From NCBI GenBank assembly GCA_910586315.1, contig CAJUIP010000014.1:13755-77754 (forward strand): a DNA stretch of 64,000 nucleotides, given 5' to 3'. Under the pieces are notes generated by a model. That model was given only the letters and a program-made list of their open reading frames with translations, did not search any database and was not told the origin of the DNA. The position numbers and the translations under genes are program-made. Origin of the DNA: an uncultured Lachnospiraceae bacterium. GTDB lineage: Bacteria; Bacillota; Clostridia; Lachnospirales; Lachnospiraceae. Positions 1-7,701 of this stretch are shown here, one piece after another; the stretch's first letter is position 1, and every line of letters begins with the position of its first letter.

Positions 1-2036
1 CCGTAGCCGAAGCGCTGGCTTATCTGACCGGAGTTACAAAGAGAATGGGAAAAATTGCTGACGGAAATACCATCAGCGATTATGATAAAGAAGAGGTTAA
101 GAGACAGTTTTCCATTTCCACCACAATGATTCCCATCGAGTATCAGGGCGCAGATGGAAAAATCAAAATTAATCTTCTGGATACGCCCGGCTATTTTGAC
201 TTTGTGGGCGAGGTAGAGGAGGCCGTAAGTGTTGCCGACGCCGCTATTATTGTGGTAAACTGTAAGGCCGGAATTGAAGTTGGTACGGAAAAGGCATGGG
301 ATCTGTGTGAGGAATATAAGCTTCCCAGAATTATTTTCGTAACCAATATGGATGATGATCATGCATCTTTCCGTGAGCTGATTTTAAAGCTGGAGAAAAG
401 GTTTGGAAGAAAGATTGCTCCGTTCCAGGTGCCGATTCGTGAAAATGAAAAATTCGTTGGTTTCGTAAACGCCGTTAAGATGCAGGGCAGACGGTTCACC
501 AATCTGTCTGACTATGAGGAATGTGAAGTTCCGGAATACACAAAGAAAAATCTGGGAATCATCCGCGACGCTTTGATGGAGGCTGTCGCCGAGACAAGCG
601 AAGAATACATGGAACGCTATTTCTCCGGTGAAGAATTTACTCAGGATGAAATATACACGGCCGTTCAGACCCATGTATGCGAGGGCAATATTGTTCCCGT
701 TATGATGGGTTCCGGCATTAACTGCCAGGGCTTCAATGCTCTTTTAAACGCCATTGACCGTTACTTCCCTTCCCCTGACAGGGCCGGAGAATGTATTGGT
801 GTGGACGTATCCAACGGCGAGCGTTTCACGGCGAAATACAATGAAGACGTTTCTCTGTCTGCACGTGTTTTCAAAACCGTCGTGGATCCCTTCATTGGAA
901 AATATTCCCTGATGAAGATCTGTACCGGCGAACTGAAGGCAGACAGTACCATTTACAATGTAAATAAGGACGCTGAGGAAAAAATTGCGAAGGTTTACGT
1001 TTTGAGAGGAAAAGACGTAATTGAGGTTTCATCCTTAAAGGCCGGAGATATCGGTGCTGTTGCAAAGCTTAACGTAACACAGACCGGAGATACGATCGCA
1101 TTGAAGAGTGCTCCTATCGTTTACCACAAGCCGAAAATTTCCGTGCCTTATACCTATATGCGCTATGCGGCTAAGACCAAGGGCGATGAGGATAAGATTT
1201 CCAGCGCTCTGTCCAAATTAATGGAAGAAGATCTTACCCTGCGGGCAGTCAATGATGTGGAAAACCGCCAGAGCTTACTGTATGGCATTGGCGACCAGCA
1301 GCTTGAAGTTGTTGTCAGCAAGCTTTCCGGAAGATATAAAGTCGAGGTGGAGCTTTCCAAACCGAAATTTGCTTTCCGTGAGACAATCCGTAAGAGAGTG
1401 GAGGCCCCGGGAAGATATAAAAAGCAGTCTGGCGGCCACGGCCAGTTCGGTGATGTTAAGATGTCCTTCGAGCCATCCGGTGATCTGGAGACGCCTTATG
1501 TATTTGAAGAGAAGGTATTTGGCGGTGCAGTTCCGAAGAACTATTTCCCGGCTGTTGAAAAAGGCATACAGGAATGCTGTTTGAAAGGGCCGCTGGCTTC
1601 CTACCCGGTAGTCGGAATCAAAGCAACCCTTCTTGACGGCTCCTACCATCCCGTTGACTCTTCTGAAATGGCTTTCAAGATGGCTTCCACCATGGCCTTC
1701 AAAAAGGGATTTATGGAAGCCAGCCCTGTGCTTTTAGAGCCGATTGCTTCCGTTAAGGTTGTGGTTCCGGATAAATTTACCGGAGATGTTATGGGCGATT
1801 TAAACAGAAGAAGAGGGCGCGTTCTGGGAATGAATTCTCTGCATGGAGGAAAACAGGAGATCGTCGCGGATGTTCCTGTATCTGAAATGTTCGGTTATAA
1901 TACAGACCTTCGTTCCATGACCGGCGGCATCGGTGAATTTTCCTATGAATTCAGCCGCTACGAGCAGGCTCCTGGTGATGTTCAGAAGAAGGAAGTTGAA
2001 GCAAGGGCTTCCAAAGAAGATCAGGCCGACGCTTAA
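1..2036 (+). CDS. EF-G-like translation factor GTPase, 5' end missing
   Basis: The reading frame is open from base 3 with no upstream stop, so the gene begins outside the window; about 677 residues are visible. The protein aligns with the elongation factor G family, ribosomal GTPases that act in translocation or ribosome recycling. Visible features are the switch I end (QFSISTT), the G3 motif DTPGYFDF, a G4-like TNMDDD, and C-terminal EF-G domains IV and V (GGHGQFGDVK, VMGDLNRRRG, MTGGIGEFSYEF). The P-loop lies before the window. The G4 motif lacks the usual Lys of NKxD, which fits an EF-G-like paralogue better than housekeeping FusA. No ribosomal-protein genes adjoin it, also consistent with a paralogue. 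A hairpin terminator follows 17 bases after the stop. Confidence 0.85.
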   Translation, partial: VAEALAYLTGVTKRMGKIADGNTISDYDKEEVKRQFSISTTMIPIEYQGADGKIKINLLDTPGYFDFVGEVEEAVSVADAAIIVVNCKAGIEVGTEKAWDLCEEYKLPRIIFVTNMDDDHASFRELILKLEKRFGRKIAPFQVPIRENEKFVGFVNAVKMQGRRFTNLSDYEECEVPEYTKKNLGIIRDALMEAVAETSEEYMERYFSGEEFTQDEIYTAVQTHVCEGNIVPVMMGSGINCQGFNALLNAIDRYFPSPDRAGECIGVDVSNGERFTAKYNEDVSLSARVFKTVVDPFIGKYSLMKICTGELKADSTIYNVNKDAEEKIAKVYVLRGKDVIEVSSLKAGDIGAVAKLNVTQTGDTIALKSAPIVYHKPKISVPYTYMRYAAKTKGDEDKISSALSKLMEEDLTLRAVNDVENRQSLLYGIGDQQLEVVVSKLSGRYKVEVELSKPKFAFRETIRKRVEAPGRYKKQSGGHGQFGDVKMSFEPSGDLETPYVFEEKVFGGAVPKNYFPAVEKGIQECCLKGPLASYPVVGIKATLLDGSYHPVDSSEMAFKMASTMAFKKGFMEASPVLLEPIASVKVVVPDKFTGDVMGDLNRRRGRVLGMNSLHGGKQEIVADVPVSEMFGYNTDLRSMTGGIGEFSYEFSRYEQAPGDVQKKEVEARASKEDQADA

Positions 2037-2052
2037 TAAGACGAAAGAAAAT

Positions 2053-2085
2053 AAAGCCGGTTCCCCAAAATGGGGGCCGGCTTTT
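2053..2085 (+). terminator. Rho-independent terminator of the EF-G-like gene
   Basis: AAAGCCGG and CCCC pair with GGGG and CCGGCTTT around a short A-rich loop, ending in TTTT. It lies 17 bases after the EF-G-like stop codon. Confidence 0.85.
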
Positions 2086-2123
2086 GTACGAAAATTTCGA
2101 CTTTTTATATTCAGTAAAATATA

Positions 2124-2152
2124 TTGACAGAATATAAAACATATTTTATAAT
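2124..2152 (+). promoter_or_regulatory. Consensus sigma-A promoter for the DUF5058 unit
   Basis: TTGACA at 2124-2129 and TATAAT at 2147-2152 are separated by 17 bases, a perfect match to the housekeeping consensus. The start would be near 2159, giving a leader of about 130 bases before the first gene. Confidence 0.85.
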
Positions 2153-2177
2153 GTTGGTGTAAGAAAAATTGTAAGGA

Positions 2178-2258
2178 TTCAGAAGGTCTGTGCATTTTCT
2201 GCGCTGACTGTATGAGAAATCTGACGGCAAGCTTAGGAAGCGTGCAGACCTGTCTGAA
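2178..2258 (+). promoter_or_regulatory. Structured 5' leader of the DUF5058 unit
   Basis: Bases 2178-2193 pair with 2242-2258: TTCAGA with TCTGAA, AGGTCTG with CAGACCT, then three more pairs including two G-U, with a single bulged G. The helix encloses about 48 bases that hold an inner ATTTTCT/AGAAAT pairing. No T-run terminator is visible, so any control would more likely act on translation or RNA stability. I do not recognise it as a known riboswitch class. It could instead be a dispersed element, since CTGCGCTGAC and GAACNGTTACA boxes recur in the rubrerythrin upstream region near 49030-49065. Confidence 0.45.
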
Positions 2259-2288
2259 CTGTTACAATGATAAAGGGGGTTATCATTT

Positions 2289-3008
2289 ATGAGTAACATT
2301 GAACAAGTCCAGCAGGCTTCCAATTCGCCGATTCTCTGGGTGCTCTGTGGAATTACTGTATTCGTATCTGTGCTTCAGACGGTGCTGTACATGAGACAGT
2401 GCAGTAAGATGACAAAGGAAGCCCGGATTGATCCGGCTATTCCCAAAGAGGCTTTCCGCGTGGGCCTGATTTCCGCTATTGGTCCGGCGTTGGGTGTTTT
2501 CATTGTCATGGTCGGACTTATGGCTTCCATCGGCGGCCCCATGGCATGGCTTCGGCTTTCCATCATCGGTGCGGCCGCCACAGAGCTTTCCGCCGCCAAT
2601 ATTGGCGCGGATGCATGCGGGGTGGCTCTTGGCTCTGAGCAGTATACCCTGCTGTGCCTTGCTGTGTCCTGGTTTACCATGGCGTTAAACGGTGCAGGAT
2701 GGCTTCTTTTTACCGGCGTGGCGACACCGTCTCTGGAAAGCTTAAGGAATAAGGTATCTGGCGGTGATATGAAGTGGCTGGTGGTTTTAAGCGGCGCCTG
2801 TTCACTTGGTATTTTTGGTTACCTTAATGCAGGAGAAATCTTAAAAGGTGTGGGAAATACCCTGGCGGTGCTTACAGGAGCTGTCTCCATGGTGATTCTG
2901 GTGAAAACCGTATGCAAAAAAGTTCCTAAGCTTATGGAGTATTCCCTGGGAATTGCAATGATCATCGGAATGATTTTCGCGGTTGGTTATGACCAGCTTT
3001 TCATGTAA
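2289..3008 (+). CDS. DUF5058-like multi-spanning membrane protein
   Basis: This 239-residue protein is almost entirely hydrophobic, with about six predicted membrane segments (roughly residues 13-33, 57-80, 84-105, 116-140, 157-178, 185-205 and 214-235, some short). It resembles DUF5058 family proteins; the family's function is not known to me. A strong GGGGG ribosome site lies 8-12 bases upstream. The next gene starts 20 bases after its stop and also encodes a membrane protein, followed by an M20 amidohydrolase. I infer that the two membrane proteins form one complex, possibly a transporter feeding the hydrolase. The family assignment rests on recalled similarity, so the membrane location is more certain than the name. 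Confidence 0.7.
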   Translation: MSNIEQVQQASNSPILWVLCGITVFVSVLQTVLYMRQCSKMTKEARIDPAIPKEAFRVGLISAIGPALGVFIVMVGLMASIGGPMAWLRLSIIGAAATELSAANIGADACGVALGSEQYTLLCLAVSWFTMALNGAGWLLFTGVATPSLESLRNKVSGGDMKWLVVLSGACSLGIFGYLNAGEILKGVGNTLAVLTGAVSMVILVKTVCKKVPKLMEYSLGIAMIIGMIFAVGYDQLFM

Positions 3009-3028
3009 GGGGATAAAGGAGGCAGATT

Positions 3029-3697
3029 ATGAACGAAAAAGAATTAATGAAGCAATGGAAAAAAGACAGTATACGGATTGGTTCTCCCACGAATATCCTT
3101 GCCGCCCTTACTGCATTTCTGCCGGTAATCTGGCTTTGCACTACGTATCATTGCTGGCCGCCGGTGAGCACGATTCTTACCGCATGGGGCATGGTTGCGG
3201 CGTCTTTTGGCGCATTCTACTTTGTGGAGCCCATTTCCTATTATGCGGCTCTTGGCATGACCGGCACATATTTAGGCTTTTTATCCGGTAATATCGGAAA
3301 CATGAGAGTGCCCTGCGCGGCGCTGGCTTTGGATGTGACAAAATCAGAGACCGGAACCATCCAGGCGGAAGTTGTTTCTACTATGGCAATCTGCGGTTCC
3401 ATTGTGACAAACCTGATTGGCACCACTTCCGCAGTGATTATCGGCGGTGCCGTTCTGGCAATGCTTCCGGAGTTTCTTGTGGCAGGTCTAACCAAATATG
3501 CAAGCTCGGCGATTTTCGGGGCAACTTTTGGAAACTTTGCCATTAAATATCCGAAAATCGCAGTATTTGCTCTTCTGATTCCTGTGGTTCTTAAGATGTT
3601 TACGGGGCTTCCGGCGGCGGCCGTTATTGTCTGTACCGTATTCGGAACTCTGTTGATTGCAAGGGTATTTTATCAGAAAGGTATGTTGGCATCATAG
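3029..3697 (+). CDS. Membrane protein, partner of the DUF5058-like protein
   Basis: This 222-residue protein has about six membrane segments and a short charged N-terminus (MNEKELMKQWKKDS). An AAGGAGG ribosome site precedes the ATG. I do not recognise a named domain. Small glycine-rich turns such as GFLSGNIGN and GGAVLAM are seen in transport proteins. It is 20 bases downstream of the DUF5058-like gene and 16 bases upstream of the amidohydrolase start, so the three are almost certainly co-transcribed. Two similarly sized hydrophobic partners before a cytoplasmic hydrolase suggest a two-subunit permease, but the substrate cannot be read from sequence. Confidence 0.65.
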   Translation: MNEKELMKQWKKDSIRIGSPTNILAALTAFLPVIWLCTTYHCWPPVSTILTAWGMVAASFGAFYFVEPISYYAALGMTGTYLGFLSGNIGNMRVPCAALALDVTKSETGTIQAEVVSTMAICGSIVTNLIGTTSAVIIGGAVLAMLPEFLVAGLTKYASSAIFGATFGNFAIKYPKIAVFALLIPVVLKMFTGLPAAAVIVCTVFGTLLIARVFYQKGMLAS

Positions 3698-3713
3698 AAA
3701 GAGAGGTTATTGT

Positions 3714-4895
3714 ATGTGGGAAAAATGTAAAGAGTTACAGAAGGAATTAGTTGCTATGAGGCGGGAGCTTCATAAAATTCCGGAAGTTGGAGGAAATCTT
3801 CCGAAGACGAAGGCTTATGTGATGGCCCGACTTACAGAAATGGGGATTCCTTTCACGGAGAATAAAAGCGACAGCGGCCTGATTGCGGAGATTAAGGGGG
3901 GAAAGCCCGGAAAGACCATAGCACTCCGTGCGGATATGGATGCTCTTCCTATTTTAGAGGCCAATGATGTGGACTATATTTCTACCCATGAGGGCTGTAT
4001 GCACGGCTGCGGCCATGATACCCATATGACTATGCTGCTGGGAGCCGCGAAGATTTTGAATGAAAATAAGGCCCGGATTCCGGGAAATGTCCGCCTTCTG
4101 TTCCAGACAGACGAAGAGGGCTCCAGAGGAGCGGAGCGCACGATTAAAGAAGGCGGCTTAGAGGGCGTGGACGCGATTTTCGGAACCCATATCGGAACCA
4201 TTCTTTCCAAGGGAATTAAAGCCGGAACCGTCATCTGTACGCCTGGATGCTGTATGGCTTCCTTCGATAAATTTGTCATTAAGGTAAAGGGAAACGGCTG
4301 CCATGGCTCGACGCCGGAAAAGGGTGTTGACCCCATAAGTATCGCTTCCCATATTGTAATCAATCTTCAGGAAATCATCGCCAGAGAGATTTCAGCCGTG
4401 AAACCGTCAGTTCTTACCATTGGCCATATGGAAGCCGGATTCGCCTATAATGTAATTCCGTCGGAGGCTCTGATCGAAGGCACCATCCGTGCCGTGGAAG
4501 AAGATGTCCGTCAGGAGCTGGCCAAGAGAATCGGCGAGATTGCCGAGGCAACGGCCAAAGCGTTCCGCGGTGAAGTGGAGTATGAGATGATCTGGGGTGC
4601 GCCGCCGGTTATCAACAATCCGGATATGGCGAAGCTGGCCTGTGAATGCGCGGCCGAGATTGTCGGAAAAGATATGGTTATTGACCATGTGGACGCTCCC
4701 AATATGGGCGGTGAGGATTTTGCGTATTATGTGAACCAGGTTCCCGGCGCTTTTATGTTCTTAAGCTCCTCCAACCCGGAAAAACATACGGACGTTCCCC
4801 ATCACAATCCAAAATTCAATGTGGATGAGGATGTGTTTTGGATTGGGTCCGCCGTGTTCGTAAAGATTGTTGAGAAATTCCTGGGAATGGAATAG
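3714..4895 (+). CDS. M20 family metallo-amidohydrolase (N-acyl amino acid or peptide hydrolase)
   Basis: The protein has 393 residues, the usual length for M20D amidohydrolases such as N-acyl-L-amino acid and hippurate hydrolases. These are cytoplasmic dinuclear metal enzymes that remove an acyl group from an amino acid or split a dipeptide. Visible motifs are RADMDALPI, HGCGHDTH (the metal-binding Cys/His signature of the family), QTDEEGSRG with the general-base Glu pair, and a C-terminal MGGEDFAYY. The ATG at 3714 was chosen because GAGAGG lies at the right distance and the protein then starts at the normal point; a longer frame to 3657 overlaps the upstream gene. It sits in an operon with two membrane proteins and yajC, consistent with imported acylated amino acids or small peptides as substrates. 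Confidence 0.88.
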   Translation: MWEKCKELQKELVAMRRELHKIPEVGGNLPKTKAYVMARLTEMGIPFTENKSDSGLIAEIKGGKPGKTIALRADMDALPILEANDVDYISTHEGCMHGCGHDTHMTMLLGAAKILNENKARIPGNVRLLFQTDEEGSRGAERTIKEGGLEGVDAIFGTHIGTILSKGIKAGTVICTPGCCMASFDKFVIKVKGNGCHGSTPEKGVDPISIASHIVINLQEIIAREISAVKPSVLTIGHMEAGFAYNVIPSEALIEGTIRAVEEDVRQELAKRIGEIAEATAKAFRGEVEYEMIWGAPPVINNPDMAKLACECAAEIVGKDMVIDHVDAPNMGGEDFAYYVNQVPGAFMFLSSSNPEKHTDVPHHNPKFNVDEDVFWIGSAVFVKIVEKFLGME

Positions 4896-4911
4896 AAGAG
4901 AGGGGTTGCAT

Positions 4912-5199
4912 ATGTCACCATTGCTGCTTTTCGGCGCTTACGGAGTCCTTGTTTTCCTTGCCATGTATTTGTTTATCTATATTCCAAATAAGAAGAAACA
5001 AAAGAAAGTCAGGGAGTTCCATGATTCCATTGTTCCAGGTGATGTCGTTATCACCATCGGAGGAATCGTAGGCACTGTTTTGAGACGGGACGGGGAATAC
5101 GTGACGCTTTTGGTGGATGAAAAGAAGGAAGTAACCATACAGGTGGTTCTTTACGCCATCGGCCAGATGAAAGAAAAGAAGGCCCTGACGGTTTCGTAG
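4912..5199 (+). CDS. yajC: YajC-like preprotein translocase accessory protein
   Basis: The 95-residue protein has one N-terminal membrane segment (residues 2-22), the cytoplasmic hallmark IPNKKKQKK, and the conserved GDVVITIGGIVGTV stretch of YajC. YajC associates with SecDF at the Sec translocon. The start at 4912 has GAGAGGGG upstream. It follows the amidohydrolase by 16 bases rather than adjoining secD/secF or tgt, the common context, so this may be a second YajC paralogue tied to this membrane module or simply a relocated single copy. Confidence 0.85.
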   Translation: MSPLLLFGAYGVLVFLAMYLFIYIPNKKKQKKVREFHDSIVPGDVVITIGGIVGTVLRRDGEYVTLLVDEKKEVTIQVVLYAIGQMKEKKALTVS

Positions 5200-5208
5200 G
5201 CCTTGTAC

Positions 5209-5242
5209 AGAGCCCGCCTCCCCAAAAACGGAGGCAGGCTCT
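5209..5242 (+). terminator. Hairpin after yajC
   Basis: AGAGCC-GCCTCC pairs with GGAGGC-GGCTCT around AAAAAC. The stem is strong but no T-run follows, so termination efficiency is uncertain. Repeat family A begins 18 bases further on. Confidence 0.55.
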
Positions 5243-5259
5243 GCGTTGACTGTAAAAGC

Positions 5260-5355
5260 GACTGTTGCAAAATAGAAAAGTTCACCAAAATATAGTGTAC
5301 TGTTCTCAAACAGAATCCTCTGTCTTGTATGAAAAACTCATTTTGCGACAGCCCC
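5260..5355 (+). repeat. Dispersed repeat family A, copy 1
   Basis: A 96-base element with a degenerate left end (GACTGTTGCAAAAT) and a right end CATTTTGCGACAGCCCC that is its inverted counterpart. The inner sequence AAAATATAG followed by TACTGTTC matches copy 3 at 28416. It looks like a miniature inverted-repeat element without coding capacity. Confidence 0.7.
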
Positions 5356-5416
5356 CGCCTGCGGCGGGGCGCGACAGTGACATCTTCCTTTGAAATTAAG
5401 AAAGGAGCTTTTCGCG

Positions 5417-5785
5417 ATGGATATGAAAGAAAAAACCGGCCTGGTATTTCCTTATAATGTGGTGGTGATGATGCTGTTTTATGGCTGCCCGCTATTTATG
5501 AGTGATACGGGAACTGCCGTACTGTTTCTGATGGTTGTGATTCCGGTGGGCGTGTTTTTCTGCGGTTTTGCCTGCGGACAGAAAAACGGGTTTCAGTTTC
5601 TATTTGTGGCGATTTCTCTGGCAAGCTTTGTGCCTCAGTATTGGGTCCTGCTCCATGACTGGGAGGCCTGGTGTGTTTATGCCGCCATGTATACAGGTTT
5701 TGCCCTGGCAGGGCTCTGCACCGGATGGGCGGTGTCAAAAGCAGTGAATAAAGTGATTAAGCGGCGGGAGGAGAAACATGAGTAA
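5417..5785 (+). CDS. Small four-helix membrane protein, unknown function
   Basis: The 122-residue protein has about four hydrophobic segments (roughly residues 13-30, 34-53, 59-78, 87-108) and a basic C-terminal tail (KAVNKVIKRREEKHE). The ATG at 5417 follows an AAAGGAG site by nine bases; a TTG nine codons earlier has no ribosome site. I do not recognise a family. Its last codons overlap the start of the next small gene, so the two are probably translated together. Confidence 0.65.
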   Translation: MDMKEKTGLVFPYNVVVMMLFYGCPLFMSDTGTAVLFLMVVIPVGVFFCGFACGQKNGFQFLFVAISLASFVPQYWVLLHDWEAWCVYAAMYTGFALAGLCTGWAVSKAVNKVIKRREEKHE

Positions 5786-5918
5786 GGAACAGAAGCGGCT
5801 GGCGGCCATTATCCTCTGTATTATGGGAATTGTGGGGAGCCTTATGGCTGTGAAGGATCACAGCGTGCAGAGTACAGGGGGCACAGTTCACTTGACGGTC
5901 AGTCACTTTGCGGATTGA
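5778..5918 (+). CDS. Small single-span membrane protein, 46 residues
   Basis: This short gene starts with an ATG overlapping the preceding stop (ATGAGTAA) and has a very strong GGGAGGAG site within the upstream gene. It encodes a basic start (MSKEQKR), one hydrophobic segment (about residues 8-22) and a short polar tail. Its size, overlap and ribosome site argue that it is real and translationally coupled to the four-helix protein before it. Function is unknown. Confidence 0.55.
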   Translation: MSKEQKRLAAIILCIMGIVGSLMAVKDHSVQSTGGTVHLTVSHFAD

Positions 5919-5965
5919 CCGGAGAGTGAACTGTTACATTATAATGCGATTAACACGTGCTGCAG

Positions 5966-5994
5966 TTGCACAGAAATAAAAACTGTGATATGAT
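5966..5994 (+). promoter_or_regulatory. Probable promoter for the Rpn-like gene
   Basis: TTGCAC, 17 bases, TATGAT, with an extended -10 TG. It would give a leader of about 230 bases before 6232. That leader holds a direct repeat ATCTGTCCTTTCA (near 6052 and 6085) and a 24-codon ATG frame at 6210 with its own GGAGG site overlapping the gene start. Confidence 0.5.
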
Positions 5995-6231
5995 ATTTTT
6001 CACCAGACATGGTGTTATATGGGAAGCTATCGCCATGGAAACAAATCATTGATCTGTCCTTTCACTCTAAGGAAATTCATAAAATCTGTCCTTTCAGCCT
6101 GAAATCGGGCATTATATCCACTTTTTAACTAATTTATAACAGAAATATAGATACAGGAAGCTATTGTCTGGGGAAGTAGAATAAATTATAATGGAGGTAG
6201 GTTCTCATATGACTTCTGGAAAGGAGAATAT

Positions 6232-7140
6232 ATGGGAAACAGGGGACGCACAGCAAAGCAGCCGCTGGAAGACCGGGCATTAAAGGCAGCGGCACAGTTT
6301 ATGGGGCAGGAGCTCCTTCCTTTTCTTGGGATTGAAGGCACCATGAAGCGTATTGCGCCCACAGAGCAGGTGCACATGGAAATCAGGGATCTGATGGAAG
6401 ATTTCAATTTTGAAATGGAAGATGGTACCTGGAAACATCTGGAGTTTGAAAGCGACCGTATTACAAAAGAAGATTTACGCCGGTTCCGGGCCTACGAGGC
6501 GGTACTCAGTTACCAGTATAAGGTGGAGGTGTCCACCTATGTGATATGCAGTTTTGGGGTTCCCACCGTACGGTGTGAACTCAGGGAGGGGTTCAATTTG
6601 TACCGTGTGCAGGTGATCAGAATGAAGGAGAAGGATGTGGGGCCTATGATTGAGGAATGCGAGAAAAAGCAGAAGGAAGAACGGCTCTGCAGGGAAGATC
6701 TGATAAAATTGCTTCTGGTGCCGCTGATGGGAGGTGAAATGTCCCAGCCGGAAAGAATCCAGAGATGTCTGAATATGGTGAAAAAAGAGAAGGAATCCCT
6801 GGGACGGGAAGACATGGCGCGGATGCAGGCGGTTCTGTATGCACTGGCAATGAAATTTCTGACGCCGGAAGAATTGATGGAGGTAAAGGAGGGAATAAAA
6901 ATGACGATATTGGGAGAAATGATAAGACAGGATGGAATTGAGGAAGGAATGGAAAAAGGGATAGAAAAGGGAATGGAAAAAGGAGTAGAAAAGGGAATAC
7001 AGGCGCTGGTAGAATCCTGCCGGGAGTTTGGTGTGCCTTCCAGTGAAATTATCTTAAAACTGATCGAAAAATTCGAGATGACAAAAGAGGAAGCAGAGGA
7101 ACGATACAGGAAATATTGCAGTAGTTCAAATACTCCCTGA
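6232..7140 (+). CDS. Rpn/YhgA-like PD-(D/E)XK nuclease family protein
   Basis: The 302-residue protein resembles the Rpn (recombination-promoting nuclease, YhgA-like, putative transposase) group. These proteins carry a PD-(D/E)XK nuclease core; E. coli RpnA-E promote RecA-independent recombination. Seen here are DFNFEMEDG followed by HLEFES, consistent with the core acidic residues and ExE part of the fold. A helical middle follows, then a short repeat of EGMEKG/IEKG units (about residues 238-258) that is typical of the family's C-terminal tail. The start at 6232 has an AAGGAG site. It stands alone with its own promoter and no mobile element ends nearby. In Clostridia such genes are multi-copy and vary fast in the repeat. 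Confidence 0.75.
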   Translation: MGNRGRTAKQPLEDRALKAAAQFMGQELLPFLGIEGTMKRIAPTEQVHMEIRDLMEDFNFEMEDGTWKHLEFESDRITKEDLRRFRAYEAVLSYQYKVEVSTYVICSFGVPTVRCELREGFNLYRVQVIRMKEKDVGPMIEECEKKQKEERLCREDLIKLLLVPLMGGEMSQPERIQRCLNMVKKEKESLGREDMARMQAVLYALAMKFLTPEELMEVKEGIKMTILGEMIRQDGIEEGMEKGIEKGMEKGVEKGIQALVESCREFGVPSSEIILKLIEKFEMTKEEAEERYRKYCSSSNTP

Positions 7141-7218
7141 ACGATTGTGAACGGTTCATAACAGTTCGTCCCTGCATCTTCCTGCACGCATATCACAAAC
7201 AAGAAATGCGTGGAATGC

Positions 7219-7247
7219 TTGACAGAAATGGGGAATTGTGATAAATT
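7219..7247 (+). promoter_or_regulatory. Promoter of the leuS transcript
   Basis: TTGACA, 17 bases, TAAATT with an extended -10 TG. The T-box leader begins about 17 bases downstream. Confidence 0.65.
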
Positions 7248-7263
7248 ATGAGTCAGTTCAAAT

Positions 7264-7518
7264 ACGATGACGAGGAATAGTAGGAAGCAGAAACAGATTC
7301 AGAGAACTGCCGGATGGTGCAAGGCAGCTTTGCAAAGCTTTTGAACTCGCCTCTGAGTAGCATGCTGAAGAAATTTGCACGGATTTTTGTGTAGGCAGTG
7401 CCGGTTCCCACCGTTACGAGGGAAATGAGAGCATACGGAATATGCCGTATGAAATAGAGTGGTACCGCGTGAGAGGAAGCCCCCACGTCTCTATGAAAGA
7501 TAGAGACCGGGGCTTTTG
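7264..7518 (+). promoter_or_regulatory. T-box riboswitch controlling leuS
   Basis: The leader shows the usual T-box order: GACGAGGAATAGTA at the 5' end, the conserved GGATGGTGCAAGGCAG region of stem I, a GAACTCGCCTCTGAG segment, the T-box core GTGGTACCGCG at 7459-7469, and a terminator hairpin AAGCCCC...GGGGCTTTT (7477-7515). T-boxes read uncharged tRNA: the specifier codon pairs with the anticodon and the T-box with the free CCA end, favouring an antiterminator. The CTC at 7346-7348 is the likely specifier, a leucine codon matching the downstream gene. The specifier position is inferred by pattern, not by folding. Confidence 0.88.
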
Positions 7519-7566
7519 TGATTACGAAGTATCCAGCAAAACGAGCCAGTGACGCGTTTTGTCGGA

Positions 7567-7661
7567 TTTACGCGATCAACGAGCCAAAGTCCATGCTTGC
7601 ACGAGACCTTGGCGACTGCCGCGATAACTTGAGAAACTCGCAAAGCGTGTTTCTCATAGTT
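7567..7661 (+). repeat. Dispersed repeat family C, copy 1
   Basis: A 95-base element from TTTACGCGATCAAC to TTTCTCATAGTT, containing the hairpin GAGAAAC-TCGCAAAGCGT-GTTTCTC. It matches 41763-41857 (opposite strand) at nearly every base and is partly matched at 13516, 51327 and 25439. It lies between the T-box terminator and the leuS start, so it is part of the leuS mRNA leader. Confidence 0.85.
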
Positions 7662-7701
7662 GATACAGAGCGGTTATACAACGAAATGGAGGAGAAACGT
7701 C

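Noticed and set aside
6537..7202. Minus-strand frame opposite the Rpn-like gene
   Set aside because: Its Phe/Ser/Ile-rich repeats mirror the EKG-coding repeat of the real gene.
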